From the NCBI GenBank assembly GCA_963768945.1, contig CAVYJW010000006.1, positions 868,001 through 932,000 of the forward strand: 64,000 bases of DNA, read 5' to 3'. A model generated the notes under the pieces. The model was given only the letters and a program-made list of their open reading frames with translations, did not search any database and was not told the origin of the DNA. Positions 9,226-16,449 of the stretch are shown in pieces. The translations under genes were made by a program, and so were the position numbers. Numbering within the stretch: the first letter of the stretch is position 1; each line of letters begins with the position of its first letter. The DNA comes from RYN-230 sp963768945 (GTDB lineage Bacteria > Actinomycetota > Actinomycetes > Streptosporangiales > Streptosporangiaceae).

Positions 9226-9270
9226 CCTGCCCGGCCTTCAGCGAGCCCGGGCCCGCCCCCAGGTTGCTCT

Positions 9271-9316
9271 CGTGATCATGACTTAGGTGTCCAGTGATAC
9301 CTAAGTCATGATCACG
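9271..9316. repeat. Perfect 18-bp inverted repeat, hairpin element A
   Basis: CGTGATCATGACTTAGGT (9271-9288) and its exact inverse (9299-9316) flank a 10-base loop. It lies between the convergent fbiB and fbiC stops and could terminate both transcripts. A second element of the same design, with shared arm ends and shared right flank, lies at 12399-12456. The rest of the 9226-9612 gap holds a repeated CATGATCACGAA at 9398-9409 and a possible minus-strand coding remnant at about 9428-9570. Confidence 0.85.
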
Positions 9317-9612
9317 AACGGATCGTTGTGGCTGGTGGTCTGAATTGGGGCCGATGGGACTCGCGGTATCAGCAGCGCGGCGAGCCAGGCCGTCAACATG
9401 ATCACGAATGCGGCGAGCCGGGCCGCGCTAGATCTCCAGGCGGCGGGACAGGTCAGAGGCGAGCACGCCGCCGGGGTCGAGTTCGGCCCGGAGCTCTGGA
9501 TTTCCCCTTCCCGCCAGGGCGGCACCAGCCGCGACCCCTGAGGCCAGCCCGACCGTGACCGGGTTCAGCAACCCGCGCGGGACGCCCCGCGGGGCGCCGA
9601 GGCGGGCGCCGG

Positions 9613-12297
9613 TTAGGGCATGGCCAGGGGAAGCGCCGTCCGCGTGCCGCCCCGCACCTCGCTGCACACCCCGTCGCTGGCCGCTGCGGCCGCCAGGCGT
9701 TCGGGTGCCGGCTGCCCGTAGGTGGTGGTGCGCTGCCGCAGCGGCCGTTCCAGCGGCGCCACCAGGTCCGCGAACTGGCTGATCGTCTTGTAGGAGCCGT
9801 TCTGCGAGCCGGCCATCCGGCTGATCGTCTCTTCCATCAGTGTCCCGCCCAGGTCGTTCACGCCGCCCTGGAGGACGTCCCGGCACAGGTCCTCGCCCAG
9901 CTTGACCCACGAGCACTGGATCGAGCTGATCGCGCCGTGCAGCATGATCCGGGACAGCGCGTGCACCGCCCGGTTCTCCCGCCGGGTGGGCCCTGGCCGG
10001 GCCAGCCCAGCCAGGTAGATGGGCGCGCTCGCGTGCACGAACGGGAGCAGCACGAACTCGGTGAAGCCGCCGGTGCGCTCCTGGATGCCGCGGATCACCC
10101 GGAGGTGCCCGACCCAGTGCGCTGGGGTGTCAACGTGCCCGTACATCATCGTCGCGCTGGTCGGGACGCCCAGCTCGTGGGCGGTGGTGATGACCTCGAT
10201 CCAGGCGGACGCCGGGAGCTTGCCCTTGGTGAGCACCCACCGCACGTCGTCGTCGAGGATCTCCGCGGCGGTGCCGGGCAGGGACCCCACGCCGGCTTGC
10301 CGGGCGCGCACCAGCCAGTCGCGGATGCTCAGCCCGGTCCGGGACGCGCCGTTGACCACCTCCATCGGCGAGAACGCGTGCACGTGCAGGCCCGGCACGC
10401 GGCGCTTGACCTCGGACGCGATGTCGAAGTAGGCCGTCCCGGGCAGGTCCGGGTGGATGCCGCCCTGCATGCACACCTCGGTGGCCCCGGCCGCCCAGGC
10501 TTCCTCGGCCCGGTCGCCGATCTGCGACAGGGACAGCGTGTAAGCGTCCGCGTCGGTACGCCGCTGGGCGAACGCGCAGAAACGGCAGCCGGTGTAGCAG
10601 ACGTTGGTGAAGTTGATGTTGCGGGTGACGACGTAGGTGACGTCGTCACCAACCGCGTCCCGGCGAAGCCCGTCGGCCAGCGCCGTGAGGGCCGCGAGTT
10701 CCGGGCCGTCCGCGTCGAGCAGCGCGAGGGCCTCCGCGTCGGTGATGCCGGCCGGGTCGCGTTCCGCGCTGCGCAGTGCCGAGGCCACGTCGGGCCTCAG
10801 CCGCCGCGAGGCGGCTGAGGCCTCGGGCCGCAGCCGCCGCGGACCTGGCGCCGCGTCCCGCCTGGCCTCGGGCACGATCCGGGTCGCGACCTCGGCCCAA
10901 TCCCCGTAGACCTCGGAGAAGTCCTCCCGCCGGTCGGCGGTCCGGCCCGTGGTGTCGATCGTGACGTGCAGGTCCGTCCGGCCCGACGCCTCGCCCCAGC
11001 CGCCGTCCGGCTCCTGCCAGGGCAGCCCCGCAGGCCGCGCGTCCTGACGGGCCAGCCCGGTGGCCGGATCGGCCAGCGCGGCCACGTGGGCGGCGAGCCT
11101 CGGGTCCAGCCACGGCTCGCGCAGGTAGCCGGGGTAGATCGTGAGGCGCTCGCGCAGTGTCAGGCCCGCCGCCGCGGTCCGCTGGGCCAGCTCGTCGATC
11201 TGCGGCCAGGGACGCTCCGGGTTGACGTGGTCGGGGGTGAGCGGCGACACGCCGCCCCAGTCGTCGATCCCGGCCTGCAGGATCAGCCCGTACTCGTCGC
11301 CGATCAGGTTTGGCGGGGCCTGGATGCGCCCGCCCGGCCCGAGCAGCAGCCGGGTGACCGCGATGGTGGCGGCCAGGTCGTCGAGTTCGGCGTCCGGCAC
11401 GCCGCGCATCTTCGTGTCCGGCTTGGCCCGGAAGTTCTGCACGATGACTTCCTGGATGCCGCCGTACTCGCGGGCCACGCGACGGATCGCGAAGACGGAC
11501 TCGGCCCGCTCGGCCAGGGTCTCACCGATGCCGATCAGGATCCCGGTGGTGAACGGCACGCTGCTGCGGCCCGCGTCCTCCAGGACCCGCAGCCGGACCG
11601 CAGGATCCTTGTCGGGGCTGCCGAAGTGCGGACCGCCCTTCTCGGTGAACAACCGCTGCGCCGTGGTCTCCAGCATCATGCCCATGGACGGGGCCACCGG
11701 CTTGAGCCGCTGGAAGTCCTGCCAGCTCAGCACGCCCGGGTTCAGGTGCGGCAGCAGCCCGGTCTCCTCCAGCACCCGGATGGCCATAGCCCGGACGTAG
11801 GACAGCGTGTCGTCGTACCCGTGCGCGTCCAGCCACTCCCGGGCCTGGGGCCAGCGCGCCTCGGGCCGGTCGCCCAGGGTGAACAGGGCTTCCTTGCAGC
11901 CGAGGGTGGCCCCCTCGGCCGCGATGCGCAGCACCTCGTCCGGGGACAGGTACGGGCTGTCCAGCCGCCCGGGCACGGTCACGAACGTGCAGTAACCGCA
12001 GCGGTCCCGGCACAGCCGGGTGAGCGGGATGAACACCTTGCGCGAGTAGGTGATGACGCCGGGCCGGCCGGCGGCCTCCAGCCCGCTGTCCCGGGTCCGG
12101 GCCGCGTAGCTGAGCAGCTCGGCCAGCTGATCGCCGCGGGCGTGCAAGAGCACGGCCGCCTCGGCGGGATCCAGGGTCTTGCCATCCCGGGCCCGGGCCA
12201 GCGCGCGGCGCACGGCGCTGGCAGGCGGTTGCGGCTCTGGCTGAGCTTCCGGGCGGGGAGGGCGGGGGGCGGGCGTGTCGGCGCTCATCCTCCCCAC
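9613..12297 (-). CDS. fbiC: FO synthase, fused CofG-CofH
   Basis: Bifunctional radical-SAM enzyme making the deazaflavin FO from tyrosine and the flavin precursor 5-amino-6-ribitylaminouracil. Two radical-SAM cores are visible in the 894-residue product: CRDRCGYC at about residue 95 (CofG half) and CYTGCRFC at about residue 566 (CofH half). The linker around residues 470-500 contains a repeated RRLRPEAS/RRLRPDVAS. The start is a GTG at 12297; an ATG nine bases later at 12288 is an equal candidate, since the purine run GGGGAGG touches it. It faces fbiAB, so all dedicated F420 genes except the guanylyltransferase fbiD sit together here. Confidence 0.96.
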   Translation of the reverse strand: MGRMSADTPAPRPPRPEAQPEPQPPASAVRRALARARDGKTLDPAEAAVLLHARGDQLAELLSYAARTRDSGLEAAGRPGVITYSRKVFIPLTRLCRDRCGYCTFVTVPGRLDSPYLSPDEVLRIAAEGATLGCKEALFTLGDRPEARWPQAREWLDAHGYDDTLSYVRAMAIRVLEETGLLPHLNPGVLSWQDFQRLKPVAPSMGMMLETTAQRLFTEKGGPHFGSPDKDPAVRLRVLEDAGRSSVPFTTGILIGIGETLAERAESVFAIRRVAREYGGIQEVIVQNFRAKPDTKMRGVPDAELDDLAATIAVTRLLLGPGGRIQAPPNLIGDEYGLILQAGIDDWGGVSPLTPDHVNPERPWPQIDELAQRTAAAGLTLRERLTIYPGYLREPWLDPRLAAHVAALADPATGLARQDARPAGLPWQEPDGGWGEASGRTDLHVTIDTTGRTADRREDFSEVYGDWAEVATRIVPEARRDAAPGPRRLRPEASAASRRLRPDVASALRSAERDPAGITDAEALALLDADGPELAALTALADGLRRDAVGDDVTYVVTRNINFTNVCYTGCRFCAFAQRRTDADAYTLSLSQIGDRAEEAWAAGATEVCMQGGIHPDLPGTAYFDIASEVKRRVPGLHVHAFSPMEVVNGASRTGLSIRDWLVRARQAGVGSLPGTAAEILDDDVRWVLTKGKLPASAWIEVITTAHELGVPTSATMMYGHVDTPAHWVGHLRVIRGIQERTGGFTEFVLLPFVHASAPIYLAGLARPGPTRRENRAVHALSRIMLHGAISSIQCSWVKLGEDLCRDVLQGGVNDLGGTLMEETISRMAGSQNGSYKTISQFADLVAPLERPLRQRTTTYGQPAPERLAAAAASDGVCSEVRGGTRTALPLAMP

Positions 12298-12398
12298 CCT
12301 AGGTGGTGCCTCATCCGCTCTCCGGCCCGGCTATCCCCTGGCCCGCCGCCGCGCCGCGCCCCCCGCAACCACCCGCCCGCCCTCCCACCCCCAATGGC

Positions 12399-12456
12399 CG
12401 TTCGTGATCAAACGTCTGGTGTCGTGATAGCAACACCAGACGTTTGATCACGAACG
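12399..12456. repeat. Perfect 24-bp inverted repeat, hairpin element B
   Basis: Arms 12399-12422 and 12433-12456 are exact inverse copies with a 10-base loop CGTGATAGCA. It lies in the gap upstream of fbiC and downstream of the DNA glycosylase stop. The outer arm CGTGATCA, the GGTGTC..GTGAT centre and the right flank (CACGAACG, then GTGGCTGGTGG) are shared with element A at 9271-9316. A terminator for the glycosylase transcript is plausible. Confidence 0.85.
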
Positions 12457-12530
12457 AGGCCCGTGACTGCAGGGGCGAGCGTGGCTGGTGGGACTGGGGG
12501 TGCGCGGCCGCGGCGGCACTACGTGCGGGG

Positions 12531-13661
12531 TCAGAACGCGCGGTAGTCGCGGACCGACATCCGGGGTCCGCGCCGCGGCGGACGGATACCGGCCAGCTCC
12601 ACCAGCCGCGCGGCCCGGTGCCGGTGCCCGGCGTACGGCGCGAGCAGCTCGAGCATCCCGGCATCGTCCACCACCCGGCCGGCCAGCGCCCAGCCGACGG
12701 CCGAGGCGAGGTGATAGTCGCCCACCGACACCGCGTCCGCGTCGCCGCAGGCACGCTGCCGGACTTCGGCCGAGGTCCAGACGCCGATCCCGGGCAGGGA
12801 CCGCAGCCGACGGTCCCCCTCCCCGGACGGCATGGCCACGATCTCCTCGAGCCGGCCCGCGACCTCGGCCGCGCCGATGATGGTGCGGGCCCGCACCCCC
12901 TCGACCCCGGCCCGGTGCCACTCCCAGGAGGGGATGCGCCGCCAGATCTGCGGCGGCGGGCACACCCGCATCCCAGCCGGGGCGGGGCCCGGGGCCGGGT
13001 CGCCGAACTTGAGCAGCAGGTAACGCCAGGCGCGCCGGGCCTCCACGCCGACCACCTTCTGCTCCAGCACAGCTGGAACCAGGGCCTCGAGCACCCGGCC
13101 GGACCGGCCGACCCGGACACCCGGATGCCGCACAGAAAGCTCACGCAGGACCGGGTGGGCGGGATCGAACCCGGCCCGGTCGTCGTCTGCGCCGAGCATC
13201 CCGGGGAGCTCACGGAGCAGCCACGCCCCGCCGGGGCCCCAGGCAGCGGCATGGACCAGGGTGACCGGCCCCGCCGCAGCACCAGAGGCGTCGTTGTCGG
13301 CCACGGCACCGGACGTACTCCCGCGAACGGTCCCGGAACTGCCCCCGACGGTCCCAGAGGTGCTCCCGGCCACGGTCCCGGAGGTGTTCCCGCGAACGGA
13401 CCCGGAGGCGTTCCCGCGAACGATCCCGGAGGCGGGCGCGGGCCGGGCCGGGGCCACCCTCAGCGTGCCGGGCCCGTCCGGGGTCAGCGAGGTGCGCCAC
13501 ATGAAGCCGTCCGGGGTGACCCGGAACGCCGGGTCACCCCGGCCGCGCTGGTGCACGCCCAGGGTCCGCGACAGGTCCAGCACGAACGGCGCCCGCCACT
13601 CCAGGGTGAGGTCCGGGGCGAGGTCCGGGGCGAGGTCCGGGGCGAGGTCCGGGGACTCCAT
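12531..13661 (-). CDS. HhH-GPD DNA glycosylase (AlkA/3-methyladenine type)
   Basis: Probable base-excision repair glycosylase. The C-terminal ~230 residues carry the helix-hairpin-helix GPD fold: LEALVPAVLEQKVVG, then LPGIGVWTSAEV (the hairpin) and a catalytic-Asp region VSVGDYHLASAVG. The N-terminal ~150 residues include a low-complexity stretch of repeated SGTV and RGN units. The ATG at 13661 follows GGAGGG by 7 bases and avoids overlapping the next gene, so it is preferred over the ATG at 13706. A 12-bp repeat just after the start encodes APDL units. Actinobacterial relatives are annotated as DNA-3-methyladenine glycosylase 2-like; substrate is inferred. Confidence 0.85.
   Translation of the reverse strand: MESPDLAPDLAPDLAPDLTLEWRAPFVLDLSRTLGVHQRGRGDPAFRVTPDGFMWRTSLTPDGPGTLRVAPARPAPASGIVRGNASGSVRGNTSGTVAGSTSGTVGGSSGTVRGSTSGAVADNDASGAAAGPVTLVHAAAWGPGGAWLLRELPGMLGADDDRAGFDPAHPVLRELSVRHPGVRVGRSGRVLEALVPAVLEQKVVGVEARRAWRYLLLKFGDPAPGPAPAGMRVCPPPQIWRRIPSWEWHRAGVEGVRARTIIGAAEVAGRLEEIVAMPSGEGDRRLRSLPGIGVWTSAEVRQRACGDADAVSVGDYHLASAVGWALAGRVVDDAGMLELLAPYAGHRHRAARLVELAGIRPPRRGPRMSVRDYRAF
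13608..13655 (-). repeat. 12-bp tandem repeat x4 at the glycosylase N-terminus
   Basis: Four in-frame copies of GAGGTCCGGGGC (the last with a variant end) encoding repeated APDL tetrapeptides directly after the chosen start codon. Confidence 0.9.
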
Positions 13662-13680
13662 CGCCGGGCCCTCCGCAGGC

Positions 13681-14805
13681 TCAGGCGTCAGCGGAGAAGC
13701 GCACACAGGTCAGGCCCAGTGTCTGGCCAGGCCAGACCCGCAGCCCGGAGCGCAGCTCGTTACCCGGGGCTACGTGGACCTCATCCCCGAGCACGACGCC
13801 GTCCAGCACCACGCCCTCGCCGACGATCGTGCCGCGGCCAATCACGCTGCCGCTGACCCGGGCCCCGGCGCCGACGCTGGCCGCATCGAACAGCACGCTG
13901 CCGGTGATGTAGGCGTCCGCGCCGACCCGCGCGCCCGCGCCCACCACGGTGCCGCCGCTCACCTGGGCCGCCGGGTCGACCACGGCCCCATCCAGCGCTA
14001 GCATCTCGCCCGGCGTGCCGGGCACCGCGGCCGAGATCAGCCGCCCGCGCACCAGGTCACAGGAGCCCTGCACGAACGCCTCCGGGGTGCCCACGTCGAG
14101 CCAGTAGGACGAATCGGGATAGCCCATCACCACGGCCCCCGCGCCGATCAGGTCGGGAAACGTCACCCGTTCCACCGAGATCACCTGGCCGGGCGGGATC
14201 TGGTCGATGACCGACCGGCGGAACACGTAGCAGCCCGCGTTGATCCGGTTGGTGACCGGGTGGGGGGACTTCTCCAGGAACGCGGTCACCCGGCCGGCGT
14301 CATCGGTGGGCACGCAGCCGAACCGGGCCGGGTCGGGTACCTCCACCAGGTGCAGCGTCACGGCCGCGTCGGACTTGCGGTGCAGGTCGATCTGCGCGGA
14401 GATATCGTGGCCGGACAGTACGTCGCCGTTCAGCACGACGACCGGGCTGTCCGGGCCGCTGCGCAGCCCGGACGCAGCGTTCCGGATCGCCCCGCCCGTG
14501 CCGAGGGGCTCCGCCTCGTGGACGTAGGAGATCTCCAGCCCGAACGCGGCGCCGTCGCCGAAGCACTCGGCGAACATGGCGGCCCGGTAGGCGGTGGCCA
14601 GCACCACGTGAGTGATCCCGGCCGCGGCCGCCTTGGCGAACTGGTGGGCGAGGAACGGTACGCCCGCGGTCGGCAGCAGCGGCTTGGGCGTGCCGATGGT
14701 GAGCGGACGCAACCGGGTGCCCTGACCGCCCACGAGCAGGATCGCCTCAAGCGGCTCGCGGCCCGCCTGGGAAAGCTCTGAGGACATTTCTGGCTGGCCT
14801 GACAT
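13681..14805 (-). CDS. NDP-sugar pyrophosphorylase (mannose-1-phosphate guanylyltransferase-like)
   Basis: Nucleotidyltransferase that makes an activated sugar, probably GDP-mannose, from sugar-1-phosphate and NTP. The 374-residue protein has the signature ILLVGGQGTRLRPLT at about 23-37, the GTGGAIRNA motif, a VVLNGDV metal-binding Asp at about 122-128, NRINAGCYVF and the YWLDVGTPEAF motif. A left-handed beta-helix C-terminus has hexapeptide-type repeats (VVGAGARVGADAYITGSVL). In mycobacteria the manC gene sits in this same position near fbiAB, which supports GDP-mannose; dTDP- or UDP-sugar cannot be excluded. It lies 11 bases downstream of the GT4 gene, so likely co-transcribed. Confidence 0.88.
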   Translation of the reverse strand: MSGQPEMSSELSQAGREPLEAILLVGGQGTRLRPLTIGTPKPLLPTAGVPFLAHQFAKAAAAGITHVVLATAYRAAMFAECFGDGAAFGLEISYVHEAEPLGTGGAIRNAASGLRSGPDSPVVVLNGDVLSGHDISAQIDLHRKSDAAVTLHLVEVPDPARFGCVPTDDAGRVTAFLEKSPHPVTNRINAGCYVFRRSVIDQIPPGQVISVERVTFPDLIGAGAVVMGYPDSSYWLDVGTPEAFVQGSCDLVRGRLISAAVPGTPGEMLALDGAVVDPAAQVSGGTVVGAGARVGADAYITGSVLFDAASVGAGARVSGSVIGRGTIVGEGVVLDGVVLGDEVHVAPGNELRSGLRVWPGQTLGLTCVRFSADA

Positions 14806-14816
14806 AGGCAGCGAGG

Positions 14817-15953
14817 TTACTCCGCGCCCTGCGCCACTGCACGCTGGTAGGACGCCATGTGGGCTTCGGCCGAGGCCTCCCAGGTGAATTCCTGGGACCG
14901 GGCGTGCCCGGCCTCGCCGAGGGATTCCAGCCGGGCCGGGTCGTCGAGCAGGCCGCGCAGCGCCGCCTGGATGTCCTCGGCGTCGGGCTCGGTATAGGCG
15001 ACCGCGTCCCCGCCGACCTCCGGCAGCGACGTCCGGTGCGTGGTGAGCACCGGCGCGCCGCAGGCCATGGCCTCCAGCACGGGCAGGCCGAAACCCTCGC
15101 CCCGGCTCGGGAACGCCACCACGAGCGCGCCGCCGAGGAAGCCGGGCAGGTCGGTGAAGCGCAGGTAGCCCGGGCGGACCAGGCGCAGGTGCGCGGGGAC
15201 CGCGGCGACCGCCTCGTCAACCTCCTCGCTCCAGCCGCTGCCGCCGGCGAGCACCAGCGCGGGCGGGTCGGGCAGGTCCGCCACGGCGCCGGCCCAGCCG
15301 CTGATCAGCGCGGGAACGTTCTTGCGCGGCTCCAGGCCGCCCAGGTAGGCCACGTACGGCTTGCCGTGCAGCCCCAGCCGGTCGGACACCTGGCGCATCC
15401 GCTCCGGGGTGGGCCGGTGGAACAGCGCGTGGTCCACCCCGTGGTAGGCCACGTCGATCCGGGTCGGGTCGGCACCCAGCACGCGGACCAGTTCGTCCCG
15501 GGTGGCCTTGGACGGGACCAGCAGCCGGGTGGCGCGCCGGGCCGCAGTGCGGATCGCTGACTTGAAGAAGGTCGCCGCCACCGGGTTGTGTGCGTCCGGC
15601 TCGGTGAAGTACGTCAGATCGTGGATGGTCGAGACGACTGGCACGCCGGGCCGCAGCGGCATCGTGTAGTGCGGTGCGTGCAGGACGTCGGCGTTGACCT
15701 GCTGGGCGACGAGGGGCAGGCCGGTCTGCTCCCAGGCCAGCCGGGCAGGCCGGTGCGCGATCGCCGTCGGGCCGGCCACGATACTCGCGTCGGTCACGAG
15801 CCTGCCGTACCGCTCTTCGTCAGCACGCTGGCACGCCACCGCGAGTTCCGCTCCGGCTGAGCCCAGCGCGGCAATCAGGCCATCAACGTAACGGCCGAGC
15901 GCGCCCCGGTCCGCCGGCACGGCGGTCGCGTCAACCAGCACCCGAGGTGCCAC
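14817..15953 (-). CDS. GT4 family glycosyltransferase
   Basis: Cytoplasmic GT-B glycosyltransferase, probably a mannosyltransferase of cell-wall glycan synthesis. The 378-residue protein starts VAPRVLVDATAVPADRG, typical of the family, and carries the C-terminal donor-binding block: YLGGLEPRKNVPAL, then VAFPSRGEGFGLPVLEAMA with the E-x7-E motif. The GTG at 15953 is chosen because homologues begin there; an AAGGAG lies 11 bases upstream, slightly far. The longer ATG start at 16013 adds a basic leader not seen in the family. It precedes the sugar pyrophosphorylase gene, which could supply its donor. Confidence 0.88.
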   Translation of the reverse strand: MAPRVLVDATAVPADRGALGRYVDGLIAALGSAGAELAVACQRADEERYGRLVTDASIVAGPTAIAHRPARLAWEQTGLPLVAQQVNADVLHAPHYTMPLRPGVPVVSTIHDLTYFTEPDAHNPVAATFFKSAIRTAARRATRLLVPSKATRDELVRVLGADPTRIDVAYHGVDHALFHRPTPERMRQVSDRLGLHGKPYVAYLGGLEPRKNVPALISGWAGAVADLPDPPALVLAGGSGWSEEVDEAVAAVPAHLRLVRPGYLRFTDLPGFLGGALVVAFPSRGEGFGLPVLEAMACGAPVLTTHRTSLPEVGGDAVAYTEPDAEDIQAALRGLLDDPARLESLGEAGHARSQEFTWEASAEAHMASYQRAVAQGAE

Positions 15954-16157
15954 GAGCAGTCTTTCTCCTTCCGCCCGCCAGCGGGCCCGTGCTGCCAAAT
16001 ATTGTGCTGCCACTGCCGAGTAGCCAGATAGCTGGCCGAATCAGCATTACTGAATGTCGCATCAGGACCGAGCGTACGCCCTCCGCCGACCTGCCGGTGA
16101 GCATCGGCGCTCATGTCCCGCCCGGCTGCGGCCCAGGCCGGCGGCGTCGTCGCGGCC

Positions 16158-16177
16158 AGCATGGTCTAGACCATGCT
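16158..16177. promoter_or_regulatory. Perfect 20-bp palindrome upstream of GT4 gene
   Basis: AGCATGGTCTAGACCATGCT is a complete palindrome centred at 16167/16168. It lies about 205 bases upstream of the GT4 start and just past the UPF0182 coding tail. An outer inverted pair GCGGCCAGC (16152-16160) and GCTGGCCGC (16186-16194) can form an alternative hairpin. It could be an operator for a dimeric repressor or a terminator stem; no T-tract follows. Confidence 0.45.
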
Positions 16178-16209
16178 ACGACCCCGCTGGCCGCACCAGA
16201 AGGGCCTAG

Positions 16210-16449
16210 CTACGGCGAACCGGTCGGCGACGGGGTGGCCTTCGCCGACGGCGAGGAGTGGCTCTGGGCGGCTTTCTGAGCCTGGTCCAGCGCCTGCTTC
16301 ATGAGCGCGGTGTACTTTCCGTAGCTGGCGAAATCCCCGGTCTTGAGGGCCGCCTGGGCCTTCGCATAATCCGACTCGGCCTGGCCCAGGTACCCGCGCA
16401 CGCTCGCGCTGGCCGATCCCGGCCCGCCGCCGGAGCCCGTCGAGCCCGT
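16210..16449 (-). other. Out-of-frame C-terminal tail of the UPF0182 gene
   Basis: Beyond the repeat at 16433-16481 the true tail continues in a different frame. It reads GSASASVRGYLGQAESDY, then AKAQAALKTGDFASYGKY and ends near 16210 with a Ser/Pro-rich stretch. This helical segment is the usual C-terminus of actinobacterial UPF0182 proteins. Adding one base (a C between 16449 and 16450, plus strand) joins it to the main frame. Confidence 0.8.
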
